From positions 1 through 64,000 of the forward strand of contig CAKREH010000015.1 in the NCBI GenBank assembly GCA_934317215.1: DNA of 64,000 nt, in the 5' to 3' direction. Below, piece after piece: positions 50,021 through 58,576 of this stretch. Origin of the DNA: an uncultured Roseburia sp. GTDB lineage: Bacteria > Bacillota > Clostridia > Lachnospirales > Lachnospiraceae. The translations under genes and the position numbers were made by a program. The first letter of the stretch is position 1, and each line of letters starts with the position of its first letter. A model generated the notes under the pieces. That model saw nothing but the letters and a program-made list of their open reading frames with translations. It did no database searches and was not told the DNA's origin.

Positions 50021-50448
50021 AATTTCTGCACCACCTGATTGATCACACTTCCGTCTGCCTTTCCCTTTAACTCCGGCATTACGGCTTTCATGATCTGTCC
50101 TTTATTTTTACTCGCTGCCACATCGGCAAACTTCTCTGTAATATATGCTTCTACTTCCTCTGCTGACATCATCTGTGGTGCATATTCTGCAAAAATATCA
50201 TATCTTGTCTGGTATTCTGCCAAAAGATCCTCTCTGCTTGCAGGGCAGGTATCAATCTGCTCTTTTACTGATTTCATTTCTTTTAAAATTACTCTGTTCA
50301 CCAGTTCTTCTTTGATGTCATCTCTGCATCCCTCATCAATCGCAGCTTTCTTTGCTGCGGAAACAAGTGTGGAGATTGCATCCTTGCGTACTTTATCTCT
50401 CGCCTTCATGGCTGCTATCATATCTTTTTGTAATGTTTCAAACTGCAT
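50011..50448 (-). CDS. yqeY: GatB/YqeY domain protein
   Basis: A 145-residue helical protein of the YqeY family, homologous to the tail domain of GatB amidotransferase and possibly tRNA-binding. It has KDMIAAMKARDKVRKDAISTLVSAAK at the N terminus and KNKGQIMKAVMPELKGKADGSVINQVVQ at the C terminus. The start at 50448 follows GGAAGGTAGG; the open frame upstream is ignored. Operon with map. Confidence 0.92.
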   Translation of the reverse strand: MQFETLQKDMIAAMKARDKVRKDAISTLVSAAKKAAIDEGCRDDIKEELVNRVILKEMKSVKEQIDTCPASREDLLAEYQTRYDIFAEYAPQMMSAEEVEAYITEKFADVAASKNKGQIMKAVMPELKGKADGSVINQVVQKLCQ

Positions 50449-50490
50449 AACGATCCTACCTTCCTGATTCTGATAATTCTCTCTGATTAT

Positions 50491-50515
50491 ATCATGTGCA
50501 AAATCGGCACATGAT
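50491..50515. promoter_or_regulatory. Dyad upstream of yqeY
   Basis: ATCATGTGC/GCACATGAT with a 7-base spacer, immediately ahead of a TATAAT on the minus strand, about 45 bases before the yqeY start. Possibly an operator; no known regulator is matched. Confidence 0.35.
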
Positions 50516-50635
50516 CCAATTCGCCGTTCGTCAATCATGCAGGCATGTTGACTCTCTTGCGCTCATTATATCATATTTTCCATATAATTCATAAATTTTT
50601 TTCAATATCTATTACTGCATTTTTATCATCAACTT

Positions 50636-51973
50636 TTACAACACACGGCGCACCGTTGTAATCGTACGATACGTCGCATTTCCATAACAGATACCACTCG
50701 ACGGTGTTGACGCATGGACAATTCTGCCACCACCCATGTAGATTGCCACATGTCCAGGATAACAGATAATGTCCCCCGGCTGCGCATTTTCATAGCTGAC
50801 AGCCTGTCCACTCGACTGGAGTGCATAAGAGCTTCTTGGAAGGGATACACCAAAATGGCTGTATACAAGAGATACAAAACCGGAGCAGTCCGTCCCATCT
50901 GTCAGACTGTTTCCACCAAACACATATGGATTTCCAACGAAGTTTGTCGCATATGATACCACACTGCTGCCACTCACCCCTGTAGAATAAGATGGGTTTA
51001 AACCGGTATCCGTCAGTCCTGTAGAACTGTTAGAAGAACTGCTGGTATCCGCCTTGGATGTATTGCTGTCCTTACTGGTTCCAGAGGTACTGTCTGCTGT
51101 CTGCGCCGCTGAGCTGCTGTCAGAAGATGCCGTTGCTGCAGTATCTTTGTTTTTCCTGCTTTTTTTTGCTGCAGCCGCTTTTTTTGCTTTCTCCTCCGCT
51201 TCTTTTCTTGCTTTTTCCTGACGTGCCTGTTCCTGTGCGATCACCTCGTTCTGTTTACGGATTGTGGACGCGTACTGGCTTGCCAGTGTTTTTGCATTTG
51301 AAAGCTGTGAATCAAAATCTGCAATCTGTGCCTTCTTTTCATTAATAACCTGATTCAGGGAAGCCTCCTGCTGCTCATAACTTTGTTTCAGTTCCTCCAT
51401 ATCCGCTAATTCCTGCTCTAACTGTGACTCTAAATCTGCTACTTCCTGTACGGTCTCCTGATATGCCACCAATAGCTCTCTGTCGTAACTGTATACCTCC
51501 GAAACATACTCCACGCGGTTTAAAAGATCTGAAATATCTTCCGATTCCACAAGTGCATCTAAAAACGTATCATCACCATTTTCGTACATATACTGGATTC
51601 TTTTTTTCATATCCGCATACTGCTTCTGTTCTTTTTCCTGTGCTGCGGCGAGATCTGTCTTTGCCTGATCAATCTCGCCTTCCTTATTCTCAATATCCGT
51701 TTTCAAAAGTTCCATATCGGTCAGAAGCGACATCAGCTGTTCGTCATACGCTGCCATCTGACTTTTTACTTTGCTCTGCTCACTCTGTATATTATTGATC
51801 TGCTGGTTGATATTGTCTAAATTCTGCTGCGCCTCATTTTTCTTCTTCTGCGCATCTTTTATCACGGATGCATCTGCAGAGTAAAAACACGCAAATCCGA
51901 TCACACCTGCCATCATCACTGCGATCATTCTTTTACGTTTTTTTGTATATTTTAATGCCTCATCCCACTTCAT
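50636..51973 (-). CDS. Secreted NlpC/P60 peptidoglycan hydrolase with coiled coil
   Basis: A 445-residue exported protein. A basic N terminus and hydrophobic segment (about 16-35) ending ADA form a signal peptide. Residues 38-260 are a long coiled coil rich in Gln, Glu and Lys, 265-325 a Ser/Thr/Lys low-complexity linker, and 335-445 an NlpC/P60 endopeptidase with catalytic cysteine in DGTDCSGFV (near 361) and histidine in GHVAIYMGG. The architecture matches PcsB/CwlO-type cell-division or elongation hydrolases. The start at 51973 follows AAGGAG. Confidence 0.93.
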   Translation of the reverse strand: MKWDEALKYTKKRKRMIAVMMAGVIGFACFYSADASVIKDAQKKKNEAQQNLDNINQQINNIQSEQSKVKSQMAAYDEQLMSLLTDMELLKTDIENKEGEIDQAKTDLAAAQEKEQKQYADMKKRIQYMYENGDDTFLDALVESEDISDLLNRVEYVSEVYSYDRELLVAYQETVQEVADLESQLEQELADMEELKQSYEQQEASLNQVINEKKAQIADFDSQLSNAKTLASQYASTIRKQNEVIAQEQARQEKARKEAEEKAKKAAAAKKSRKNKDTAATASSDSSSAAQTADSTSGTSKDSNTSKADTSSSSNSSTGLTDTGLNPSYSTGVSGSSVVSYATNFVGNPYVFGGNSLTDGTDCSGFVSLVYSHFGVSLPRSSYALQSSGQAVSYENAQPGDIICYPGHVAIYMGGGRIVHASTPSSGICYGNATYRTITTVRRVL

Positions 51974-52028
51974 CAAGCATTTCTCCTTCTGTCATTTATA
52001 AAAGAACAGGCCATAATTTCCTATGCAT

Positions 52029-52156
52029 AAAGAGTCGCTTGCGACTCTTTCGCGCTCGAGCGGTGCTGTTTACAGCTAACTTCTGCTCCGCGAGATGCAC
52101 ATCCCGCCCGGAGGGCTTTTAAATTCATAGGACGTAATTTCCTATGAATTTAAAAA
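52029..52156 (-). repeat. T-type terminator-linked structured repeat, copy 2
   Basis: A 128-base repeat: hairpin AAAGAGTCGCTTGCGACTCTTT, CGCTCGAGCG, GGTGCTGTTTACAGC, the nested stem CTCCG..GATGCACATC..CGGAG, and the dyad TTCATAGGACGTAATTTCCTATGAA flanked by TTTAAA. A partial extra copy of the last dyad (CATAATTTCCTATGCAT) lies just outside, at 52014-52027. The other end meets the T-tract of the terminator at 52156. Confidence 0.88.
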
Positions 52157-52195
52157 TAAGTACGGCAGGCTGCATTGGGCAGAAGCCGTACTTAT
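52156..52195 (-). terminator. Rho-independent terminator of the LysM/DUF3794 gene
   Basis: Perfect 11-base-pair stem ATAAGTACGGC/GCCGTACTTAT with a long loop, followed on the minus strand by TTTTTAAATTC, the junction with the T-type repeat. It lies 65 bases after the stop. Confidence 0.8.
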
Positions 52196-52259
52196 ACATT
52201 TTATCACACTTTCATCTATGTTTGTTAGGATTTCCAGAAATTCACAAATACTTAATATT

Positions 52260-53819
52260 TTATCCGACCTGTTTTACAATCAAAACCTTTTCGCCCGCCA
52301 GAAGCACTTCACTTTTTCTGTGATTTGTCTCCATGATATTTTGTATGGTCGTATGATTTTCCTTGGCGATCGTCCAGAGATCATCTCCTGCCTTTGCGAT
52401 ATAACCCACCAGACCCGGCCTGTTCCGGAGCATCTCAAGATCCGGTTCCGATTCTGTGGCATCCTCGATATTCTGCATGACTTCCTGCACAAAAGCGATC
52501 AGATCCAGCCGTACTGCTGCCCGGATCTCAACGTGTTCCTGATCAAGCATCACCGCAGAAAGCTGCTCTAAGGAAGCATCTAACTCCACTTTCGCCTGCG
52601 CTGACATTTCCGGGATCTCCACAAGCTGTGAAAACGGATAAATTTCCTGCACTGCTCCAACCGGCATATGGTCATCCGGTGTAATGTACAAAATATTGAC
52701 CTCAACCGTTCCCTCCGCAAGAACACCATCCGGTTTTATTTCCTGACGTTCTAAGAGCACTTTTCCCTCACAGGAGCAGATCTGAAGGACTTTTTCTTTG
52801 TCTTCTTTTAATTCCATCTGCTCTGTCAGCCGGCACTTTGCCGCATTTTTAACCAGAAGACGCTCAAGCGGACATTCCCTGACGACCGGTTTTATCTCTT
52901 TCTGCAGGGAATAAAGATCGGTTAAAAGCCTGATCTTTTCTTCTTTCCAGATGCGGATATGTGTATCCAGCGCCAGTTCCATGACAAGAATCCTCTCCTC
53001 CCCGTCATAGTCTGGTTTTACCTCCAGTTCCATTGTCACAGGGAGCATCTGCACCTGCCAGATACAGTCATTCTCCATGACGCCACACTCTGCCTGCGCA
53101 TCCAGTGGGATTGTCGTCTCATACCAGGACAGATGTTCCCCTTCCTCCTCATCGTTATACAGTATGGAAACCAGTATTTCCCCGGAAAGTCTGATATTTC
53201 CTTCTGTCAGTCTGCTTTCGACATTGCGCAGCTGCATACTCTGCCAGAGTATCTCACGGATATTCGGCTTGCTCGACGGCAGCACTGCCTCGCTCTTCTG
53301 CCTGCAGATATCGCGCCGCACTGCAAGCAGTTTTAATGCTTCTTTCTCCACAATATTCTGCTCGCAGCCGGTGTCATCTGAAAGTTCACAGGTCAGTTCT
53401 TCATCCAGTTCCTTTTCTGCCGATGCAGTCAGAACAATTACCGCACGGATATTTAACTTTCGGGAATTGATCACTCCGATCGTGAGATCTTCAATATCCC
53501 CAACAGCATGAACTGCATCATATTCACTCAGTCCATCCATATTGAGCCGTTCCTGAAATGGAATCTCACCGCGCAGGCAGCTTATTTTTCCTTCCTGTTT
53601 ATCACTCCTGTAAAGTACTTTAAAAACCAGACTGCCCTTGATCCATGCAGTCCCCTCCATCGCTTTTACCTCGTCAAAGCGCAGTTCTCCACGCTCCTTT
53701 ATGACTTTCACGATATCCTGTCTGTAATCCGGTATATTATAATCATCATCCAGCGTGATCTGTGTAACTGCGGATCCGTTTTTTTCACTTCTATGTAGTT
53801 TTATTTTCTGAAATTCCAA
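52260..53819 (-). CDS. DUF3794 (SPOCS) and LysM domain protein, spore-coat/SipL-like
   Basis: A 519-residue protein with repeated DUF3794/SPOCS domains (about residues 20-110, 150-260 and 305-400) and a C-terminal LysM peptidoglycan-binding domain (about 465-515, GYIAKAGDDLWTIAKENHTT). SipL, which anchors the spore coat in Clostridioides difficile, has this architecture, so a sporulation role is likely. There is no signal peptide. I choose TTG at 53819, because GGGGGA precedes it by 7 bases and the ATG at 53852 has no ribosome binding site. The start lies directly in the T-tract of the upstream terminator. Confidence 0.86.
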   Translation of the reverse strand: MEFQKIKLHRSEKNGSAVTQITLDDDYNIPDYRQDIVKVIKERGELRFDEVKAMEGTAWIKGSLVFKVLYRSDKQEGKISCLRGEIPFQERLNMDGLSEYDAVHAVGDIEDLTIGVINSRKLNIRAVIVLTASAEKELDEELTCELSDDTGCEQNIVEKEALKLLAVRRDICRQKSEAVLPSSKPNIREILWQSMQLRNVESRLTEGNIRLSGEILVSILYNDEEEGEHLSWYETTIPLDAQAECGVMENDCIWQVQMLPVTMELEVKPDYDGEERILVMELALDTHIRIWKEEKIRLLTDLYSLQKEIKPVVRECPLERLLVKNAAKCRLTEQMELKEDKEKVLQICSCEGKVLLERQEIKPDGVLAEGTVEVNILYITPDDHMPVGAVQEIYPFSQLVEIPEMSAQAKVELDASLEQLSAVMLDQEHVEIRAAVRLDLIAFVQEVMQNIEDATESEPDLEMLRNRPGLVGYIAKAGDDLWTIAKENHTTIQNIMETNHRKSEVLLAGEKVLIVKQVG

Positions 53820-53826
53820 AAAAAGT

Positions 53827-53870
53827 CCCCCATTCCGAATCTTTACAACCATCTTATTCGGACATGGGGG
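53827..53870. terminator. Terminator of veg overlapping the translation start of the LysM gene
   Basis: Hairpin with arms CCCCCATGTCCGAAT and ATTCGGAATGGGGG on the minus strand, followed by TTTTTTT. The 3' arm contains GGGGGA, the presumed Shine-Dalgarno of the LysM gene, and the T-tract runs into its TTG start. On the plus strand a T-run also follows. Confidence 0.82.
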
Positions 53871-53883
53871 TTTTTATACCTGT

Positions 53884-54126
53884 CTAGCACAACTTCATGC
53901 GTATATCTCTTGTAATAATATCAGAATAACTGAATGATAATAACTGAGGTGGATTTTCTTCACGCTCATCATTTACCAGGATCGTGAATACACTTGGGTA
54001 AGCATTCTGGATGACGCCTTCCTGGATGTCAACTTTATTGCGTCCTCGGTCAAGCTGAATCATTACTTTTTTCCCGCACTGCTGATGCACGGATGCCCGA
54101 ACTTTTGTGATGTCTGCCTGTTGCAT
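53884..54126 (-). CDS. veg: Veg family protein
   Basis: An 80-residue small basic protein of the Veg family (DUF1021). The segment VRASVHQQCGKKVMIQLDRGRNKVDIQEGVIQNAYPSVFTIL is diagnostic. In B. subtilis Veg stimulates biofilm formation, and it is expressed very strongly; a strong promoter is visible here too (54207-54235). The protein has a SH3-like fold. AAGGAGGTAGAAC precedes the ATG. Confidence 0.95.
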   Translation of the reverse strand: MQQADITKVRASVHQQCGKKVMIQLDRGRNKVDIQEGVIQNAYPSVFTILVNDEREENPPQLLSFSYSDIITRDIRMKLC

Positions 54127-54206
54127 GTGTTCTACCTCCTTAATCCGGTATCTCGCGATCGTTTATCATCGTAATAACCGTTTCCACCGAATTTCTTTTC
54201 CGCTTT

Positions 54207-54235
54207 AGAATAGCACTGTGCTAAATTTTTGTCAA
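54207..54235 (-). promoter_or_regulatory. Promoter of veg
   Basis: Minus-strand perfect -35 TTGACA (54230-54235), 17-base spacer and -10 TATTCT (54207-54212). A dyad TAGCAC-T-GTGCTA (54211-54223) overlaps the spacer and the -10 box, suggesting a repressor site. Confidence 0.75.
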
Positions 54236-54271
54236 ACATAATTAAATTATTTAAAAAAATTTTAAGAATAT

Positions 54272-54688
54272 TCACTCAAAAATGATACTTTTGTCCTGGT
54301 TTTTTACCTGTATTACAATATAAGGACAGCTTGGACTCGCATTTGTAACTTCACCCTTTCTCGGTCCGATGAGTTCTGTATCAAACACCACTGCGTTCGT
54401 GGTCAGATAACAGTCCCTCACACAGATACTGTACCCTCCCGTCGCCTGCTCACCATATCCCCGCACGATATACAGATCATCCTCCATCTCATAGGTAAGT
54501 TTAAAATCTGCCGTTTTCTTCTCCTCGATCATTGTCTTTAATTCTTCCGGTGTCTCGGATTCCTCAACGATCGTATATGTAAGATCACTGACTTTCGTTT
54601 CATTTGTCTGCTCAATACTGCATCCGCTGATCAGTCCTGCCATCAGCAGACTGATCCCGCATATTTTTACCAGATACTTTCGAAACAT
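54272..54688 (-). CDS. Lipoprotein with PrcB-like C-terminal domain
   Basis: A 138-residue lipoprotein. The signal peptide LVKICGISLLMAGLISGC ends in a lipobox with the cysteine at about residue 23. The rest resembles the PrcB_C domain (TGGYSICVRDCYLTTNAVVF ... SPSCPYIVIQV), a small beta-rich domain found in protease-associated and spore proteins. Its role here is unknown. The start at 54688 is the only ATG that gives a proper signal peptide. It sits alone between veg and the divergent plsC. Confidence 0.75.
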   Translation of the reverse strand: MFRKYLVKICGISLLMAGLISGCSIEQTNETKVSDLTYTIVEESETPEELKTMIEEKKTADFKLTYEMEDDLYIVRGYGEQATGGYSICVRDCYLTTNAVVFDTELIGPRKGEVTNASPSCPYIVIQVKNQDKSIIFE

Positions 54689-54838
54689 GCTTTCACTACA
54701 CCTGCCCCCAGTTTTCGCTTCTATCTTAATATATGCCCCCCTGTCTTCAAATATGTCTTTTTTAGTTGTTTTTCCCATAGATACCCGATATAATGTGGAT
54801 ATATAAAACTTGGGGGATCTCCCCGGAAAGGACGTACT

Positions 54839-55573
54839 ATGTTACGCGCAATACTTGCATTGCTTTTTGCTATACTCTACCTGATCATCGGTATTCCTGT
54901 CCTTTTTGTTGAATGGATCATCGGAAAATTCAATCGTCAGGCTGCTGATATCAGCCAGCTCCGCATGGTGCAGTGGGCATTTCGTGTCATTCTGTTTATC
55001 TGCGGCACCAGACTTACCATCATCGGAGAGGAAAATGTTCCAAAAGACCAGCCTGTTCTCTATATTGGCAATCACAGGAGTTATTTTGATATCATCATCA
55101 CCTACTCACGCTGTCCGCGCCTGACCGGTTATGTAGCAAAAGATTCCATGAAAAAGGTTCCGCTTTTATCTGTCTGGATGACCAGACTGCACTGTCTGTT
55201 TATCAATCGTTCGGACGTCAAAGAAGCGTTAAAAACGATCCTTGCAGGAATCGACAATATCAAAAACGGGATTTCGATGTGTATTTTTCCTGAGGGAACA
55301 CGCAATAAGACAGAGGATCTGATGCTTCCATTCAAAGAGGGTAGTTTTAAAATGGCAGAAAAAACCGGATGTCTGATCATACCTGTCGCAATTTCCGGCT
55401 CCGCCGATATTTTAGAAGCACATTTTCCAAAGGTAAAACCGGTACATGTCATCGTAGAATACGGCAAACCAATCGACCCGAAATCTTTAGACAAAGATAC
55501 ACGCAAAAAACTCGGTTCACACTGTCAGAGTGTGATCGCTGAAATGCTTGAGAAAAATAATCCGCAGATTTAA
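54839..55573 (+). CDS. plsC: 1-acyl-sn-glycerol-3-phosphate acyltransferase
   Basis: A 244-residue membrane-associated acyltransferase that makes phosphatidic acid. An N-terminal hydrophobic segment (about 4-24) is followed by the catalytic NHRSYFD motif near residue 77 (H of HxxxxD), and by FPEGTRNK near 151, which binds the substrate phosphate. Length is normal. AAAGGACGTACT precedes the ATG. It is monocistronic; a T-type repeat and a bidirectional terminator follow. Confidence 0.95.
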   Translation: MLRAILALLFAILYLIIGIPVLFVEWIIGKFNRQAADISQLRMVQWAFRVILFICGTRLTIIGEENVPKDQPVLYIGNHRSYFDIIITYSRCPRLTGYVAKDSMKKVPLLSVWMTRLHCLFINRSDVKEALKTILAGIDNIKNGISMCIFPEGTRNKTEDLMLPFKEGSFKMAEKTGCLIIPVAISGSADILEAHFPKVKPVHVIVEYGKPIDPKSLDKDTRKKLGSHCQSVIAEMLEKNNPQI

Positions 55574-55583
55574 GATCTGGAAC

Positions 55584-55712
55584 AAAGAGTCGCTTGCGAC
55601 TCTTTCGCGCTCGAACGGTGCTGTTTACAGCTAACTTCTACTCCGCGAGATGCGCATCCCGCCCGGAGGGCTTTTTAATTCATAGGACGTAATTTCCTAT
55701 GAATTAAAAAAA
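55584..55712 (-). repeat. T-type terminator-linked structured repeat, copy 3
   Basis: Nearly identical to 52029-52156, with all hairpins intact: AAAGAGTCGCTTGCGACTCTTT, GGTGCTGTTTACAGC, CTCCGCGAGATGCGCATC..CGGAG and TTCATAGGACGTAATTTCCTATGAA. Its end GAATTAAAAAAA runs into the A/T tract of the terminator at 55709, as in the other copies. Confidence 0.9.
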
Positions 55713-55746
55713 CCCCGGATCACCAATTCCGTGATCCGGGGTTTTT
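55709..55746. terminator. Rho-independent terminator, murF/plsC
   Basis: Stem AAACCCCGGATCAC/GTGATCCGGGGTTT with a short loop and T-tracts on both sides, between convergent plsC and murF. Confidence 0.93.
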
Positions 55747-55795
55747 CTTTTTTATTCATTTATAAGCTGTCATAGCTTATTTTCACTACATTTTC

Positions 55796-57208
55796 TTACT
55801 TTGTAAGCTGTCCTACGACCTCCGGGAAGCCCATAAAGTGGGAAGCCTTTACCAGAACCGTGTCACCGCTTTTTACATAAGGCAGCAGCTCTGCCATCAG
55901 CTCATCTTTTGTTTTGAAATAATGAACCTCTGTATCCTTACTGAACTTTCTTACCGCCTGTGCCAGATTCTCTGATAATGCACCAGCCGCAAATAAAGCA
56001 TCGATTCCTTTTCCTTTGAAATGTTCTCCGACCATGGCATGCAGTTCCTGCTCATTTTCGCCAAGTTCTCCCATATCTCCAAGCACTGCGATTTTTCTGC
56101 CAGGTGCCGCTGCGAGCACATCGATAGACGCCTTCATGGAAACAGGGTTTGCGTTGTAACAGTCATCGATGATCGTCATCCCGCCTTTGTGGATCAGATT
56201 ACTTCTTCCTCCGATCGTTTTTACCGACTCAATCCCGCGTTTCATTTCATCCACACTAAGTCCAAGCTTTCCTGCAACGCAGACTGCGGCTAAAGCATTG
56301 TATACATTATGCTCTCCTGCAATCGGGATCTTCACTGCAAAGCTCTCTGCGCCAATATGTATCACCGCTTTTGTTCCATCTAATCCTACCGGCTCCACAT
56401 CTGTTGCATATACTTCCTTTTCGGCAAGGTATTTTTCACCCTGCTCTGTCTTTGCAGGCTTCGCTTCTTTTCCGATACCATAAAATACTGCCGGTTTTCC
56501 GTTCACCATCTTTTTCTCACAGAGCTTATCATCATCTCCGTTTAACACGGCAGTTCCTTCCGGTGTCAGGTGCTCAAAACTCTCCGTTTTTGCCTTTAAA
56601 ATTCCATCTCTGGTCAGCAGGTTTTCCAGATGGCACAATCCGATATTTGTGATCACACAGATATCCGGATATGCCATTTCAGCCAGACGGTGCATCTCAC
56701 CGAATTCTGAAATTCCCATCTCAAGCACTGCCACCTCATGCTGCTCCCTGATTTTAAAAATCGTAAGTGGGAGACCGATCTCGTTATTGAAATTGCCCTC
56801 TGTCTTTAACACATTATACTTCTGTGAAAGAACCGATGCGATCATCTCTTTTGTGCTTGTTTTTCCAACACTTCCGGTAATTCCGACGACCTTAATATCA
56901 AGACTTCTGCGGTAGTATGCCGCAAGTTTTTTCATTGCACCAAGTGTCGATTCCACCCTGATATATGGCCCCGCCGGATCTGACAGTTCCTGTTCGGATA
57001 ATACGGCAAGTGCACCTTTTTCAAACACCTGCGGGATGAACTGATGACCATCCACTTTTTCTCCCTTTACCGCAATAAAAAGATATCCTGACTCTACCTG
57101 TCTGCTGTCGATCACAGCTCCGGCGATTTCTTTCTTTTTGTCAGCCTCACTGCCATAATATACTCCGCCGCATACTTCCGTAATACGCTCCAGCGTCATA
57201 TTTTTCAT
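55796..57208 (-). CDS. murF: UDP-N-acetylmuramoyl-tripeptide:D-alanyl-D-alanine ligase
   Basis: MurF adds D-Ala-D-Ala to the muramyl tripeptide in peptidoglycan precursor synthesis. The 470-residue protein has an N-terminal UDP-binding domain, the ATP loop GITGSVGKTSTKEM (about 110-123), a central VLEMGISEFGEMHRL motif and a C-terminal domain with DDCYNANPVSMKASI. It lies 54 bases downstream of ddl in the same operon, so the D-Ala-D-Ala ligase and the enzyme using its product are co-expressed. Confidence 0.96.
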   Translation of the reverse strand: MKNMTLERITEVCGGVYYGSEADKKKEIAGAVIDSRQVESGYLFIAVKGEKVDGHQFIPQVFEKGALAVLSEQELSDPAGPYIRVESTLGAMKKLAAYYRRSLDIKVVGITGSVGKTSTKEMIASVLSQKYNVLKTEGNFNNEIGLPLTIFKIREQHEVAVLEMGISEFGEMHRLAEMAYPDICVITNIGLCHLENLLTRDGILKAKTESFEHLTPEGTAVLNGDDDKLCEKKMVNGKPAVFYGIGKEAKPAKTEQGEKYLAEKEVYATDVEPVGLDGTKAVIHIGAESFAVKIPIAGEHNVYNALAAVCVAGKLGLSVDEMKRGIESVKTIGGRSNLIHKGGMTIIDDCYNANPVSMKASIDVLAAAPGRKIAVLGDMGELGENEQELHAMVGEHFKGKGIDALFAAGALSENLAQAVRKFSKDTEVHYFKTKDELMAELLPYVKSGDTVLVKASHFMGFPEVVGQLTK

Positions 57209-57262
57209 GATCTACCTCATTTCCCGTGATTTGTTTTGCGTTCGCTTTTACAAAAATATCTA

Positions 57263-58318
57263 TTATTTCTCATATTTATCCAGGGAAATACGGATCAGCT
57301 TCTCACACAGTTCGTTAAAGTTCACACCGACAACCTGTGCCTCCTGTGGAAGAAGACTTGTCGGAGTCATACCCGGCAATGTGTTTGCTTCCAGACAGTA
57401 GATATTTTCATTTTCATCCAACAGAAAATCGGTGCGGGAATAGGTATCTAATCCAAGTACCTGTGCCACCTGCTCTGCATAGTGCTGCATTTTCTCTGTA
57501 ACAGTTTCTGAAAGTTCTGCCGGACAGGTCTCAACAGCACTGCCTGCTTTGTATTTATTCTTATAATCATAAAATCCCTGTACCGGTGCGATCTCGATGA
57601 TCGGAAGTGCTTTTCCCTCGATCACGCCGACAGAAAACTCACGTCCCTTTACATATTCTTCCACGATCAGGTTTTCTTCCCAGCGGAATGCCTCATCTAA
57701 TGCAGCTTTATATTCATCCGCATTGTGTGCGATGGAAACTCCGATACTTGATCCTCCGCAGCATGGTTTTACCACACATGGGAACTGAATGCCAAGTTTT
57801 GCGATATCATCGCTGCGATCCGCCTTTTTCATGGATGCACCCTTTGGAGCCGGTATGCCTGCCGACAAAAACAGTTTTTTCGACATCTCCTTATCCATGG
57901 CAAGTGCACTGCTCAAATAACCGGTTCCGGTATAGCGGATGCCAAACAGATCAAATGCAGCCTGAATCTTTCCATTTTCCCCGTTTTCTCCATGCAGTGC
58001 CATAAAAACGATATCAGACATCTGACATAATTCGATCACATTCGGTCCAAAAAAATTGTCTGACTGATCTTTTCTGGATGCTTTTACCTTTGCAAGATCC
58101 GGTGCAGTTTCCGGTATTCCGGACACTTTGACACTGACTTCCTCACTCCGGTCAAAAATACCTGTTAAATTCTCTTTTTTGTCACTGTATCCCATAAATA
58201 CATCAAGTAAAATTACCTGATGTCCATTCTCTCTCAATGCCTTTGCAACCATATCTCCGGTCTTAAAGGAAACATCTCTCTCTGTACTTAAACCACCTGC
58301 TAAAACAACAATCTTCAT
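57263..58318 (-). CDS. ddl: D-alanine:D-alanine ligase
   Basis: A 351-residue ATP-grasp ligase making D-Ala-D-Ala. Family motifs are VVLAGGLSTERDVSF at the N terminus, HGENGENGKIQAAFDLFGIRYTG near 110-132, KPCCGGSSIGVS near 187 and ANTLPGMTPTSLLP near 320. The H-x-N-x-GE-x-G motif and the MTPTSL omega loop are consistent with D-Ala rather than D-lactate specificity. AAGGAG precedes the ATG. First gene of the ddl-murF operon. Confidence 0.96.
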   Translation of the reverse strand: MKIVVLAGGLSTERDVSFKTGDMVAKALRENGHQVILLDVFMGYSDKKENLTGIFDRSEEVSVKVSGIPETAPDLAKVKASRKDQSDNFFGPNVIELCQMSDIVFMALHGENGENGKIQAAFDLFGIRYTGTGYLSSALAMDKEMSKKLFLSAGIPAPKGASMKKADRSDDIAKLGIQFPCVVKPCCGGSSIGVSIAHNADEYKAALDEAFRWEENLIVEEYVKGREFSVGVIEGKALPIIEIAPVQGFYDYKNKYKAGSAVETCPAELSETVTEKMQHYAEQVAQVLGLDTYSRTDFLLDENENIYCLEANTLPGMTPTSLLPQEAQVVGVNFNELCEKLIRISLDKYEK

Positions 58319-58359
58319 GGTATACTCTCCTTACTATCTCATAAAAACATTTCTGCTTT

Positions 58360-58388
58360 ATAGTATACCTTTTTTCTTTGTGTGGCAA
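58360..58388 (-). promoter_or_regulatory. Promoter of ddl-murF
   Basis: Minus-strand -35 TTGCCA (58383-58388), 17-base spacer and -10 TACTAT (58360-58365), about 45 bases upstream of the ddl start. Confidence 0.6.
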
Positions 58389-58576
58389 GGAATTTGCGCA
58401 TTCCTTTGTACTTTTTATGCCTGCATGACATCCTTTCTTATTTATTTTTCTGCCTCACGGCAATGCCCCCCGGCAGGCAGGCACCATTTTTTCTTTTATT
58501 CCCCGTTTTTCCGTACCGAAAAGGATCCTGACTCACAAAATTCTGTGTCTGCTGCTGGCTTCTTTCATGATAAAAC

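Noticed and set aside
38640..55712. T repeats considered as a dispersed CRISPR or integron attC array
   Set aside because: Only three dispersed copies, no spacers, no cas genes or integrase; internal hairpins do not match attC organisation.
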